The translations under genes and the position numbers were made by a program. DNA of 64,000 nucleotides, from positions 62,001 to 126,000 of the forward strand of contig CAIFEB010000002.1 in assembly GCA_903789375.1 (NCBI GenBank), given 5' to 3'. This document shows, piece after piece, positions 1 to 8,244 of the stretch; position 1 is the stretch's first letter; every line of letters starts with the position of its first letter. A model generated the notes under the pieces. That model was given only the letters and a program-made list of their open reading frames with translations, made no database searches and had not been told where the DNA came from. Source of the DNA: an uncultured Eggerthellaceae bacterium (GTDB taxonomy: Bacteria; Actinomycetota; Coriobacteriia; Coriobacteriales; Eggerthellaceae).

Positions 1-437
1 CGGCCCAGCCGCGCTGCCGCGTCGCAGAACGACGTGACGCCCGGCACGACCTCGGTGCGATAGCCGCGCGCCGCGACGCGCGCGTGCGTGTAGTAATAGG
101 TCGAGTACACGCCGACGTCGCCCAGCGTGATGAACGCGACGTCTTTGCCCTCGTCGAGCAGCGCGCACAGGTCGTCGGCGATGCGGTCGTGCGCCTGCGC
201 GACGACCGCGGGGTCTTTGGACATGGGCGTCACACAGTCGACCACCGGCTTTCCCGCGATGTAGTCGGCAACGATGCCAAGCGCGGTCTGACGGTTGCGC
301 CCCGTGCTCGGTGCGGCGATGACGTCGGCCGCCTTGAGCACACGCACTGCCTTGAGCGTGAGATTTTCCGGATCGCCGGGGCCCACGCTCACGCCGTAGA
401 GCGTGCCCTTCTCGCCAGCGTCCGCACGTGCACCCAC
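1..437 (-). CDS. cbiL: Precorrin-2 C20-methyltransferase, partial (3' end off the window)
   Basis: SAM-dependent methylation of (cobalt-)precorrin-2 at C20 in corrin ring synthesis. About 145 N-terminal codons are present and the rest lies beyond the left edge. The SAM-binding N-terminus GVSVGPGDPENLTLKA is the standard tetrapyrrole methyltransferase signature. A later stretch, FITLGDVGVYSTYYY, is typical of the CbiL/CobI branch (the family usually has TxGDPxxYST). The start is a GTG at 437, only two bases after the cbiC stop, so translation is probably coupled. It is the last visible gene of the riboswitch-controlled cobalamin operon. The substrate (cobalt or metal-free form) is inferred from CbiD upstream, which belongs to the anaerobic route. 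Confidence 0.9.
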   Translation of the reverse strand, partial: MGARADAGEKGTLYGVSVGPGDPENLTLKAVRVLKAADVIAAPSTGRNRQTALGIVADYIAGKPVVDCVTPMSKDPAVVAQAHDRIADDLCALLDEGKDVAFITLGDVGVYSTYYYTHARVAARGYRTEVVPGVTSFCDAAARLG

Positions 438-439
438 CG

Positions 440-1093
440 CTAGCCCCGCTCGTTTCCGGAGGCCAGGTACAGAAGCGCGTTGCAGATCGCAGCGGCCACG
501 TTGCTCCCGCCCTTGCGCCCGCGCGCGACGATGTGCGGCACGTCGAGCCCAAGGATGAGCTCCTTCGATTCGACCACGTTGACGAAGCCCACCGGCACGC
601 CGATGATCAGCGCCGGCTCCACCATTTCGCCCGCGCTGATCATCTCGTAGAGCCTGACCAGGGCCGTCGGCGCGTTGCCGATGGCGAATACGAGTGGTTT
701 GCCCAGCTCGGCGGCGCGTTCCATCGAGATGGCCGAGCGCGTGAGCCCGCGTTCCTTGGCGCGCCGTGCCGTCTCGTCGTCCGAAATGAAGTTGTACGCC
801 TCGCCGCCGAACCGGCCGAGCACGCGCTTGTTGATGCCCGCCTGCGCCATCTTGGTGTCGGTCACGATCGAGGTGCCGGCCGCAAGCGCCTTGACGCCGA
901 TCGTCGTGGCATGCGGCGAGAACGTGAGCGTGTCCGCGTAGTCGAAATCCGCCGTCGTGTGGATGACGCGTTTGATCACCGGTTCATTTTCGGGGTCGAG
1001 CTTGCGTTGTCCCAGCTCATGACCGATGATTTCGAAACTCCGGCCCTCGATGTCGGCCGGTTTCACAAACGTCAGCTCGTCAAGCCCGCTCAT
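440..1093 (-). CDS. cbiC: Cobalt-precorrin-8 (precorrin-8X) methylmutase
   Basis: CbiC/CobH moves the C11 methyl group to C12 and forms hydrogenobyrinic or cobyrinic acid. The 217-residue length is normal. The catalytic histidine region reads VIHTTADFDYAD (His45), and the glycine-rich end GLDVPHIVARGRKGGSNVAAA is characteristic of the family. A strong Shine-Dalgarno (AAGGAGA) sits before the ATG. It is separated from the upstream fusion gene by 138 bases with no recognised element, and is followed directly by cbiL. It acts in the cytoplasm in the anaerobic cobalamin route. Confidence 0.95.
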   Translation of the reverse strand: MSGLDELTFVKPADIEGRSFEIIGHELGQRKLDPENEPVIKRVIHTTADFDYADTLTFSPHATTIGVKALAAGTSIVTDTKMAQAGINKRVLGRFGGEAYNFISDDETARRAKERGLTRSAISMERAAELGKPLVFAIGNAPTALVRLYEMISAGEMVEPALIIGVPVGFVNVVESKELILGLDVPHIVARGRKGGSNVAAAICNALLYLASGNERG

Positions 1094-1231
1094 TCGTTCT
1101 CCTTAAAACCATGCGGATGAATGCTGCTACCCGCAGCGCCCATCCTCCTTGCTTGCATTCGCACGCGCAAAGCGCTACGCCGCCCCTCCCACGCATAGTG
1201 GGGATGGTTCGAACGCGCGCCCACAGCTTTC
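1094..1231. other. Short intergenic gap inside the cobalamin operon
   Basis: 138 bases between the CbiF-CbiH fusion gene and cbiC. Apart from the cbiC ribosome binding site at its left end I see no gene, terminator with a T-tract, or clear promoter. Confidence 0.5.
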
Positions 1232-2971
1232 TCAGCCCTGCCGCTGCAGGTAGCCGCGCGGCGTCACCATGCAGTCGCCGATGCGCTTCGTCTGGCTGTT
1301 GCCGATGTAGACCGTCGTGAACATGTCAACATGCGTGTCGCGCAGCTCGCCGAGCGTGAGCACGCGCGATTCCTCGCCATCGCGCCCGATGTTGCGCACG
1401 ATGCCGCACACGGTCGCAGCATCCTTGTGGCGCAGGACCACGTCGCACGCGCGCCGCAGATAGTCGGCGCGTTTTTTGGACGACGGGTTGTACAGGCAGA
1501 TGACGAGGTCGGCCACGGCGGCGTGATCGAGCCGCCGCTCGATCTTCTCCCATGGCGTCATCAGATCCGACAGGGAGATGACCGCGAAATCGTGCATGAG
1601 CGGAGCGCCGAGCGCAGCCGCGCCGCCCAGCGCTGCGCTGATGCCCGGTACCACCTCGATGGCGACGGACGGATGCTCCCCCGCCAGCTCGAAGCAGAGC
1701 CCCGCCATGCCGTAGACGCCCGGGTCGCCCGAGCACACGAGGGCGACGCGCTCGCCGGCAGCCGCGCGCTCGAGCGCCATGCGGCAACGCTCCACCTCGC
1801 GGCGCATGGGCGTGGTGAGCATCTCCTTGTCGGGGAACTCCTCTTTGAGCAGGTCGGTGTAGACCGTGTAGCCCACGATGACGTCGGCCTCTTCGATCGC
1901 CGTGCGAGCGCGCTGCGTCAGATCGGCGCCGCCGCCCGGCCCGATCCCCACGATCGAGAGCTTGCCCGCGTGCGCGGGGGCAACCGCGGTCGCGGGAACC
2001 TGCGTGTGCGCCGATTCCGCCCCCACCGTCGCAACACGCGCGGGCGCCGCCACCGAAGCAGCATCCGTTTCCCGCGCTGCTGCGGGGGCCGACGTTGCCG
2101 AAGCAGCATCCGTTTCCCGCGTTGACGCGGGGGCCGGCGTTGCCGACGAGCCTTCGACCGCACGTCCTTCCGCGCCCATTGCCGAAGAATCGTCGGCTCC
2201 GCTTCGCGACTCCGCCCCTGTCGTCGCCGTGCGGAACATGTGCGAGAAGTCCGGGTCGTACAGCTTGGAGCGGTCGTACGCGTTCCCCAGGAAATCGCCG
2301 ACGGTCACGAGCGCCGTCTTGGTCACATGGTTGTCGCGCGCGGTCTGGGCCAGCGTACCCACCGTGCAGCGGAAAATCCGCTGGTCAGGCCACGTTGCCT
2401 TGTAGACGATCGCCGCCGGCGTGTCGGGCGCGTACGCGCCCTTGAGCAGCTCGTTTTGCGCTCGCTCAAGCAGGCCCGACGACAGGAACAGCACCATCGT
2501 GCAGCCATGCTGCGCCATCTTCGCCATCTTCTCGCCATCGGGGACCGGCGTGCGGCCCTCCATGCGCGTGATGATGACCGACTGCGAGACGTTGGGCAGC
2601 GTGTATTCTGCCTGAAGCGCGGCGGCCGCCCCCGAAAACGACGAGACGCCCGGCGTCACATCGTAGGGGATGCCGACACGGTCGAGCGCGTCCATCTGCT
2701 CGCGAATCGCACCGTACAGCGATGGGTCGCCCGTGTGCAGGCGCACGGTCGTCTTGCCCGCCTGTTCCATCGCGCGCATCGTGGCGATGACGTCCTCGAG
2801 CGTCATGGATGCGGAGTTGTGTATTTCGCAGCCGTCCTTGGCGTAGTCGAGCAGCGCCGGGTTGACGAGCGACCCCGCGTAGATGATGCAGTCCGCCGCG
2901 CTGAGCAGCGTGGCCCCGCGGACGGTGATGAGGTCCGCCGCTCCCGGACCGGCTCCGACGAAATGAATCAT
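1232..2971 (-). CDS. cbiF-cbiH: CbiF-CbiH fusion: cobalt-precorrin-4 C11-methyltransferase plus precorrin-3B C17-methyltransferase
   Basis: A 579-residue bifunctional corrin methyltransferase. Residues 1 to about 245 are CbiF/CobM: MIHFVGAGPGAADLITVRGA, then LHTGDPSLYGAIREQ and the CobM-like VSQSVIITRMEGRTP. Residues from about 335 to the end are CbiH/CobJ: LSIVGIGPGGGADLTQRA, VCSGDPGVYGMAGL and ISLSDLMTPWEKIERRL. Between them lies an 80-90 residue Ala/Ser/Thr/Glu-rich linker with an internal repeat (RETDAAS twice). In many organisms cbiG, the cobalt-precorrin-5A hydrolase, lies between these two genes; no CbiG domain is present here. The gene starts 18 bases after the cbiD stop, so the two are co-transcribed. 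The linker probably arose by repeat expansion at the former gene border. Confidence 0.92.
   Translation of the reverse strand: MIHFVGAGPGAADLITVRGATLLSAADCIIYAGSLVNPALLDYAKDGCEIHNSASMTLEDVIATMRAMEQAGKTTVRLHTGDPSLYGAIREQMDALDRVGIPYDVTPGVSSFSGAAAALQAEYTLPNVSQSVIITRMEGRTPVPDGEKMAKMAQHGCTMVLFLSSGLLERAQNELLKGAYAPDTPAAIVYKATWPDQRIFRCTVGTLAQTARDNHVTKTALVTVGDFLGNAYDRSKLYDPDFSHMFRTATTGAESRSGADDSSAMGAEGRAVEGSSATPAPASTRETDAASATSAPAAARETDAASVAAPARVATVGAESAHTQVPATAVAPAHAGKLSIVGIGPGGGADLTQRARTAIEEADVIVGYTVYTDLLKEEFPDKEMLTTPMRREVERCRMALERAAAGERVALVCSGDPGVYGMAGLCFELAGEHPSVAIEVVPGISAALGGAAALGAPLMHDFAVISLSDLMTPWEKIERRLDHAAVADLVICLYNPSSKKRADYLRRACDVVLRHKDAATVCGIVRNIGRDGEESRVLTLGELRDTHVDMFTTVYIGNSQTKRIGDCMVTPRGYLQRQG
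2035..2150. repeat. Imperfect tandem repeat encoding the linker of the CbiF-CbiH fusion
   Basis: Two adjacent units of about 54 bases, each containing GAAGCAGCATCCGTTTCCCG followed by an Ala-rich stretch, encode the repeated RETDAAS segment of the inter-domain linker. The repeat is in frame, so it lengthens the linker without breaking the protein. Confidence 0.8.
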
Positions 2972-2989
2972 GCGTGTCCCTTCCTTTCC

Positions 2990-4366
2990 CTACGCCATGT
3001 TCGAATGGGGAGCGCGCGAACCGTGCCCGCTTGGGCCAGGTTCACGCGATGTACCCTCGCTTGGGTTCCCCTCGCGTGAACTGCGCTCGTGTGAGCCATC
3101 CTCATCCAGACCGCCCTCGGGCAAGCCGCCCTCGCATGGGCTGTCTTCATCTGGGCCATCCGCGCGCATGCCTTCCTTGCGTGTGCAGCCCTCATGCTGG
3201 CCGCCCTCGCGCACGCCGCCCTCATGCGGATAGCGTTCGACCAGCTCAGTCGCATGCGACGTACGTCCCAACTCGCCGCGCGTCTTGGAGAACACGACCG
3301 CCGCCACGGTGGGCTTGCCGCACGTCCGATGCTCCAACTGGCGTTCGATCCGCTCGACGACCGTCGCCATCACCGGCTCGACGAGGCCCGCGTCATCCAG
3401 CAGGTCGAGCATCTCGTCGGTCGTGCCGGCATCCATGAGCGCGGCAACCAGCTCGCGCGACGCGCCCGCGAGCGCCGCATGCGCGGCAAGCGTCTCGCGG
3501 CGAGCATCGGACACGCGCGAATGGGTGTTCATGTTGCCGGCGGCCACCTTGACGAGCTTCCCGATGTGGCCGATGACCAGCACCGCTTCGAACCCAAGCG
3601 TCACTGCGCGGTCAAGCGCCTCGCCCAGATAGTTGGAGCACTGCACGCAGCGCTCAACCGAAAGCCCGAGCGCATCGCGCGCGAAATCGCGCCCGTAATT
3701 GCCCGGCGCGAGCAGCAGGCGCTTCTCGCTCTCGGCGGCGAGCTGCCGCATCTCGATTTCGAGCGAGCCGATGAGCGACGCCGCGCTCATCGGACGCACG
3801 ATGCCGCTCGTGCCGAGCACCGACAGCCCGCCTTCGATGCCCAGATGCGGGTTGAACGTGCGTTTCGCCAGCTCAACGCCCGCGGGGATGGAAATTTCGA
3901 CGTCGGCGCCGCCCGCGTAGCCGCATTCGCGCGCTGCCTGCTCCACCTGTGCGGCGATCATCGCACGCGGCGTGGAGTTGATGGCCGCCGCCCCGATGGG
4001 CTGGTCAAGTCCCGGCCGCGTGACGCGCCCCACGCCCAGCCCGCCATCGATGCGCACGCCAGGCTCATCCGAACTGGTCACGGTGGCGAACACGAGCGCG
4101 CCGTCCGTCACGTCGGGGTCGTCGCCACCGTCTTTGCGTACGGCGCAGCGCACCCAGCCGTCTCCCCGTTCGAGCTGCTCGATGTCGAGCTCCACCGAGA
4201 TGCCCGCCGGCGTCTCCACGATGACGCTGTCGACAGGCGCGCCCGCAAACAGCGTCTCCGCCGCAGCGCGCGCGGCGCCGGCGGCGCAGGTCCCCGTGGT
4301 GTAGCCGCAGCGCATCATCTTGGTGCCCACGTTGACGTAGCGTTCGAGCTTGTGCACGGCCCTCAC
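2990..4366 (-). CDS. cbiD: Cobalt-precorrin-5B C1-methyltransferase with repetitive C-terminal tail
   Basis: CbiD methylates C1 of cobalt-precorrin-5B and marks the anaerobic, cobalt-early pathway. The N-terminus carries the invariant RCGYTTGTCAAGAARAA motif, followed by INSTPRAMI and GNYGRDFARDALGL. The family is usually 350-390 residues; this protein has 458. The extra 75-80 residues are a low-complexity tail of near-repeats such as HEGGVREGG, CEGGLPEGGLDEDG and REGNPSEGTSREPG, with no known domain. The start is a GTG whose last bases overlap the TGA of the ABC ATPase gene, so translation is coupled. The catalytic core appears complete. The tail is probably an expanded border repeat that became coding. 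Confidence 0.93.
   Translation of the reverse strand: MRAVHKLERYVNVGTKMMRCGYTTGTCAAGAARAAAETLFAGAPVDSVIVETPAGISVELDIEQLERGDGWVRCAVRKDGGDDPDVTDGALVFATVTSSDEPGVRIDGGLGVGRVTRPGLDQPIGAAAINSTPRAMIAAQVEQAARECGYAGGADVEISIPAGVELAKRTFNPHLGIEGGLSVLGTSGIVRPMSAASLIGSLEIEMRQLAAESEKRLLLAPGNYGRDFARDALGLSVERCVQCSNYLGEALDRAVTLGFEAVLVIGHIGKLVKVAAGNMNTHSRVSDARRETLAAHAALAGASRELVAALMDAGTTDEMLDLLDDAGLVEPVMATVVERIERQLEHRTCGKPTVAAVVFSKTRGELGRTSHATELVERYPHEGGVREGGQHEGCTRKEGMRADGPDEDSPCEGGLPEGGLDEDGSHERSSREGNPSEGTSREPGPSGHGSRAPHSNMA
2993..3229. repeat. Degenerate short tandem repeats encoding the CbiD tail
   Basis: A stretch of imperfect 12-18 base units built around CCCTCGCGTG / CCCTCATG-like cores. It encodes the Glu/Gly/Ser-rich tail of CbiD and runs to the gene's stop codon. 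The units are too diverged for exact counting by eye. Confidence 0.7.
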
Positions 4367-5148
4367 CTGCTCTTCTCTGCGGAAAGCGTGACGGTGCCCG
4401 TCGCCGGGTCGTAGCAGCCCGCGGGCAGGTCGTACAGCTCGTCGATGACCTGCGGCACGAACATCTCCTCCGGCGTCCCGCTGGCGAACACGCGCGGCCC
4501 CTTGATGCAGACGATTTCGTCGGACACGATGCGCGCGAGCTGCAGCTCGTGCAGCGACATCACGATCGCCACCCGCTTCTCGTCCGCGAGCGTGCGCAGG
4601 ATGCGCAGCAGGTCGATCTGGTACTTGATGTCCAGATACGACGTGGGCTCGTCAAGGAGGAGCACCGCCGGCTCCTGGCAGATGGCGCGCGCGAGCAGCA
4701 CACGCTGGCGCTGCCCGTCGCTCACGTGCATGAAGTCGCGGTCGGAAAGGTCCTTCACCGCAACGAGGCGCATCGCCTCGTCGACGGCCGCGCGGTCGTC
4801 GTCATCCAGCACGCCCAGGCGCCCCGTGTGGGGATAGCGCCCCGCTTCGACGATATCGGCGCAGGTCAGAAGCTCGGTCGTCAGGCGCTCCGTCAGCATC
4901 ACCGACATCTCGAGCGCACGCTCGTGGCTCGTCAGCTCGTCGAGTGGCTTCCCCGAAAGGTACACCCAGCCGGCGACGGACGGAAGCGAGCCCGCGAGCG
5001 TCTTCAGGATGGTCGATTTTCCCGCGCCGTTGGGGCCGATGAGCGTGACGATCCGCCCCGGTTTCACCTCAAGCTCGATCTGCTCGATCAGAACCGCGCC
5101 GTCGTAGCCAACGCTCAGGTCGTCGCACGCAAGCCCGCGTTCGTCCAC
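4363..5148 (-). CDS. FecCD-type ABC importer ATPase
   Basis: Cytoplasmic ATPase of an iron-complex/cobalamin-type importer, 261 residues. Walker A is GPNGAGKST, the ABC signature is in HVSDGQRQRVLLARAI (LSGGQ variant VSDGQ), and Walker B is AVLLLDEPTSYLD. The reading frame stays open upstream, but the GTG at 5148, two bases after the permease stop, gives a normal BtuD/FecE-like N-terminus (DERGLACDDLSVGYDG) and is taken as the start. The stop overlaps the cbiD start. Control by the cobalamin riboswitch and the neighbouring cbi genes suggest cobalt, corrinoid or a related chelate as cargo; iron or heme cannot be excluded from sequence alone. Confidence 0.9.
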   Translation of the reverse strand: MDERGLACDDLSVGYDGAVLIEQIELEVKPGRIVTLIGPNGAGKSTILKTLAGSLPSVAGWVYLSGKPLDELTSHERALEMSVMLTERLTTELLTCADIVEAGRYPHTGRLGVLDDDDRAAVDEAMRLVAVKDLSDRDFMHVSDGQRQRVLLARAICQEPAVLLLDEPTSYLDIKYQIDLLRILRTLADEKRVAIVMSLHELQLARIVSDEIVCIKGPRVFASGTPEEMFVPQVIDELYDLPAGCYDPATGTVTLSAEKSR

Positions 5149-5150
5149 AG

Positions 5151-6185
5151 CTACCGCCCCCTCTTGCGCTTGAGCAGGATGGCGATGACCACCGGCGCGC
5201 CGAAGATGGCGGTGACGGTGCTGATGGAGATCTCGGTCGGGGCGAACGCGCACCGCGCGATGAGGTCGCAGAACAGACAGAAGATGCCGCCGCCCAGAAA
5301 CGCCGCGGGAATCACGATGAGGGGCTTCGATGTGCCCAGAAAGCGCTTGACCAGGTGCGGAACGGCGATGCCCACGAAGCTGATGGGGCCCGCGAACGCC
5401 GTGACCACGGCCGCGAGCAGGCTCGACAGCACGACGAGCGCCACGCGGAACGCGCGGATGTTCACGCCCATGGACTGCGCGTAGTTCTCGCCCAGCTGAA
5501 ACGCCCCGATGGGCTTCGACAGCAGAAACGTCGCCACCGACGCAGCGAGGACGACCGGCGTCATGCCGGCGATGTCAGCCCAGTTCGTTCCCGAAAAGCT
5601 GCCGAGCGACCAGTTGCGCAGATTCACGATGTTCTGGTCCGACGCAAACGTGATGAGGAAATCCGTGGCGGCTGACGCGATGTAGCCGATCATCACGCCG
5701 GCGACGATGAGCATGGCCATCGAGTTGATGCGCCGCGACACGAGCAGCACGAACACCATGGCGATGGTCGACCCGATGAACGCGGACAGCACGAGCATCC
5801 ACGAGGACATCTGCGCCTGCGATCCCACGACGAAGATCATGACGAACGCGACGACGAACTTCGCGCCCGACGATATGCCCAGGATGTAGGGGCCGGCGAT
5901 CGGGTTGTTGAAGAACGTCTGCAGCAGGAAGCCCGCCAGCGCGAGCGCGCCGCCGAGCAGTATGGCCGCGATGAGGCGCGGCAGGCGGATGTCCCAGATG
6001 ACCTGCGCCGCAACCGTCTTCTGGCCGCCGCCGGCGAGCGCGCCCACGACGTCCGCCGGCGCGAGCATGGTGCTACCGATGCACGCGTTCAGCACGACGA
6101 ACACGGCGAGCGCGATGGCGAGCGACACGTACACCGCGACGATGCGGCGCGTGCGGGGACGTTGCGTTTGCAGGCTGGCGGTCAT
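5151..6185 (-). CDS. FecCD-family ABC importer permease
   Basis: A 344-residue polytopic membrane protein with about ten hydrophobic segments, the usual size for BtuC/FecD permeases. Hallmarks are RLPRLIAAILLGGALALAG near residue 70, NPIAGPYILGISSGA, and AGPISFVGIAVPHLVKRFLG in the C-terminal half, the region that contacts the ATPase. It lies between the binding protein (gap of four bases) and the ATPase (two-base gap). Two copies would form the translocation pore. The transported ligand is inferred only from the riboswitch and neighbours. Confidence 0.93.
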   Translation of the reverse strand: MTASLQTQRPRTRRIVAVYVSLAIALAVFVVLNACIGSTMLAPADVVGALAGGGQKTVAAQVIWDIRLPRLIAAILLGGALALAGFLLQTFFNNPIAGPYILGISSGAKFVVAFVMIFVVGSQAQMSSWMLVLSAFIGSTIAMVFVLLVSRRINSMAMLIVAGVMIGYIASAATDFLITFASDQNIVNLRNWSLGSFSGTNWADIAGMTPVVLAASVATFLLSKPIGAFQLGENYAQSMGVNIRAFRVALVVLSSLLAAVVTAFAGPISFVGIAVPHLVKRFLGTSKPLIVIPAAFLGGGIFCLFCDLIARCAFAPTEISISTVTAIFGAPVVIAILLKRKRGR

Positions 6186-6189
6186 CGGC

Positions 6190-7512
6190 TTACCTCAGTT
6201 TCCGCAGGTAGGTGAGCTGGCTGGCATCGGGGTTCGTGATCGCCTCGTGCAGGTCGGAGATGATCGCGCCCGTGTTCATCATCTGCTGGTACATGTCCTG
6301 GTCGGTGGTCCACACGTTGCCCTCGCGCACCGCCTTGAAGTTCGCGAGCAGGCTGTTCTTGGCAACGAGCTCGTCGATGGAGCTCACCCCGCCGTCGATG
6401 GTCGCGTTGTAGATGATAATGTCGGCGTCCTTCGCCTCGGTATAGAACTTCTCCATCTCCATGGTTACGGTGGAACGCGCCGTGCTGTCGTCGGCCAGGC
6501 TGTCGAACACGTAGCTGCCGCCCGCGATCGCGATCATCTGCGACACGTAGTCGCCCGGCTTGCGCACGACGGCCGCCCCGTTGGAGTTGATGTAGAAGAA
6601 GGCGACCGACGTGTCCGCCTGCGTGGCGCCGACGGCGTCGACCTGGGCCTTCTGCTCGTCGAAGAGCTGGTCGGCAAGGTCTTCCTTGTTCAGGAGCGCG
6701 CCGTACAGCTTGACCCACTCAGTGCGCCCGAGCGGCGACTCCTCGTAGCTCGAACGCTCGGTGAACACGGGAATACCCAGGTCCTCCAGCTTGTCGCGCA
6801 CGTCGGGCGAATGGTTGATCATCGTGGATTCTACGGCTAAGCCGACGTTTTCGCGCAGCAGCAGGTCGTAGTCGGGCGTGTTGTACTTGCCGCCGTACAC
6901 GATGCGCCCATCGTCCATGGCGTCGCACGCCGCCTGCACGTGCCAGTCGTCGCGCTTGATGCCCGAGACGCGAATGGTGTCGACCGCGTCGAGCGCATCG
7001 AACAGGCACATCGAGTCGGACGCCGCCAGGTAGATGTTCTGCAGCGGCTGCTTGAGAGCCACGATGTCGGAGCTGAGGTTGGCCGGAACGTCAGCGCCCT
7101 CCGGCACCACCAGATAGCGCGTGCCGTCGGCCAGGCACACGAGCTTATAGCCGCCGTCGAAGTAGTCGATGGCGAACTGCGTCGCGTACTGCAGGTCGAG
7201 GCTGCGCTCGACCTGCCAGCCCGTGCCGATATCGGTGTTGTGGAAGTCCGTGGGGTTGGAGCTTGCCTGCTGCGCGGCCCCCGACCGCTGCGACGCCGTC
7301 GACGACCCGCATCCGACGAGGGAAAACACGCAGGCAAATGCCACGACCGCGGCGACCACGGCGCACGCGACGCGGTGCGCCCGCGCCCTGCGACCGGCAG
7401 CTGCACCGCCCTCAGGGCGCGGCTTCGCCCGAAACGAGCTCGCACCCTCCTCCGCGCACACCGCCGCCCGCGCCTCGGGCGCCACGTTTCCGTTGTGAGC
7501 ACGCGCCGCCAT
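6190..7512 (-). CDS. Periplasmic-type substrate-binding lipoprotein of the FecCD importer
   Basis: A 440-residue class III solute-binding protein. A hydrophobic segment around residues 47-65 ends in the lipobox LVGC, giving a membrane-anchored lipoprotein. The mature part has the BtuF/FhuD plan, with an IVYGGKYNTPDYDLLL-like first lobe, FTERSSYEESPLGRTEWVK at the hinge and VWTTDQDMYQQMMNTG near the end. The roughly 45 residues before the hydrophobic segment are long for a signal peptide; a later GTG start is possible. The ATG overlaps the stop of the preceding lipoprotein gene (TAATG), so the two are translationally coupled. Confidence 0.88.
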   Translation of the reverse strand: MAARAHNGNVAPEARAAVCAEEGASSFRAKPRPEGGAAAGRRARAHRVACAVVAAVVAFACVFSLVGCGSSTASQRSGAAQQASSNPTDFHNTDIGTGWQVERSLDLQYATQFAIDYFDGGYKLVCLADGTRYLVVPEGADVPANLSSDIVALKQPLQNIYLAASDSMCLFDALDAVDTIRVSGIKRDDWHVQAACDAMDDGRIVYGGKYNTPDYDLLLRENVGLAVESTMINHSPDVRDKLEDLGIPVFTERSSYEESPLGRTEWVKLYGALLNKEDLADQLFDEQKAQVDAVGATQADTSVAFFYINSNGAAVVRKPGDYVSQMIAIAGGSYVFDSLADDSTARSTVTMEMEKFYTEAKDADIIIYNATIDGGVSSIDELVAKNSLLANFKAVREGNVWTTDQDMYQQMMNTGAIISDLHEAITNPDASQLTYLRKLR

Positions 7513-8024
7513 TACTTCGCCTGCACGGTCTTGGAGTCGAAGTGGAGCGTGTAGTCCACCATGTGCGGCTGGCTCATCGCCGTGGTCTCGGCGCTCACCG
7601 CGATGTCGGTGTCAAGCGCGGACACGGGGATGTCGAAGGTGGAGTTGCCCTCGGTGTTCGTAGGCGCGTACTCGACGTCGTTGACGACCATCTTGTCGAA
7701 GCTGTTGCTGGACCATTCGATGGTCGCGGTCATCGCGCCGCCGCTCACGACGAGCTTGGCAGGCGAGGAGACCGACGCGCGGCCCGACCCGCCGGACAGC
7801 GTCACGTCGACTTCGTACGTGCCGTCGGCGAGGGCGCCCTTGGAGGCTGATGCGCTGGCGGATGCTGCTGTGCTGGAAGATGCCGCGCTCGCGGATGCCG
7901 CTGCGCTCGCGCTGGAGCTCGACGCCGCCGCGCTGCTGCTCGAGCTGGCGTTGCTGGAGCTGCAACCAGCCAGGATGCCGCAGGCGAGAACCGCCGCGGC
8001 CAGAATGCTCAGAGTCTTCTTCAT
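7512..8024 (-). CDS. Small surface lipoprotein, first gene of the cobalamin-riboswitch operon
   Basis: 170 residues starting MKKTLSILAAAVLACGILAG followed by the lipobox cysteine. An upstream in-frame extension exists but lacks signal-peptide character, so the ATG at 8024 is chosen. After the lipid anchor comes a 45-residue Ser/Ala linker, then a compact domain of about 105 residues (GTYEVDVTLSGGSGRASV ... NTEGNSTFDIPV ... ETTAMSQPHMVDYTLHF). This domain type is often found beside FecCD importers and resembles iron-transport-associated or NEAT-like beta domains. That comparison is from memory and was not searched. It probably presents ligand to the binding protein encoded next. Confidence 0.8.
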   Translation of the reverse strand: MKKTLSILAAAVLACGILAGCSSSNASSSSSAAASSSSASAAASASAASSSTAASASASASKGALADGTYEVDVTLSGGSGRASVSSPAKLVVSGGAMTATIEWSSNSFDKMVVNDVEYAPTNTEGNSTFDIPVSALDTDIAVSAETTAMSQPHMVDYTLHFDSKTVQAK

Positions 8025-8148
8025 GATGAACCACTGCCTTTCCCTTGTTTTCGTATGGTGCCGGACGCGTCGGGAACGCGCCCGCGCGCAGCTCAGGGCC
8101 GCGCGTCCCTCATATGAATTTGGCTGAACAACCGCTGATGAATGCAAT

Positions 8149-8175
8149 GAAAAACGCGCCTGCTTCCAGACGCGC
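8149..8175 (-). terminator. Intrinsic terminator downstream of the cobalamin riboswitch
   Basis: On the minus strand, the 8-bp stem CGCGTCTG / CAGGCGCG (one G-T pair) with loop GAAG is followed directly by TTTTT. It lies between the riboswitch and the first gene of the operon, the expected place for a transcription-attenuation expression platform. Confidence 0.85.
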
Positions 8176-8244
8176 GACGATGCGTCCGACGCTGCCGCGC
8201 CGTAACGCCGATCGCGCCACTCCGGGGTTCACAGAGCACTCAGC

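Noticed and set aside
84-1120. Long plus-strand frames over the cbiL/cbiC region
   Set aside because: They are mirror frames of GC-rich minus-strand genes with clear family motifs; their Arg/Ala/His-rich products match nothing and have no ribosome sites.
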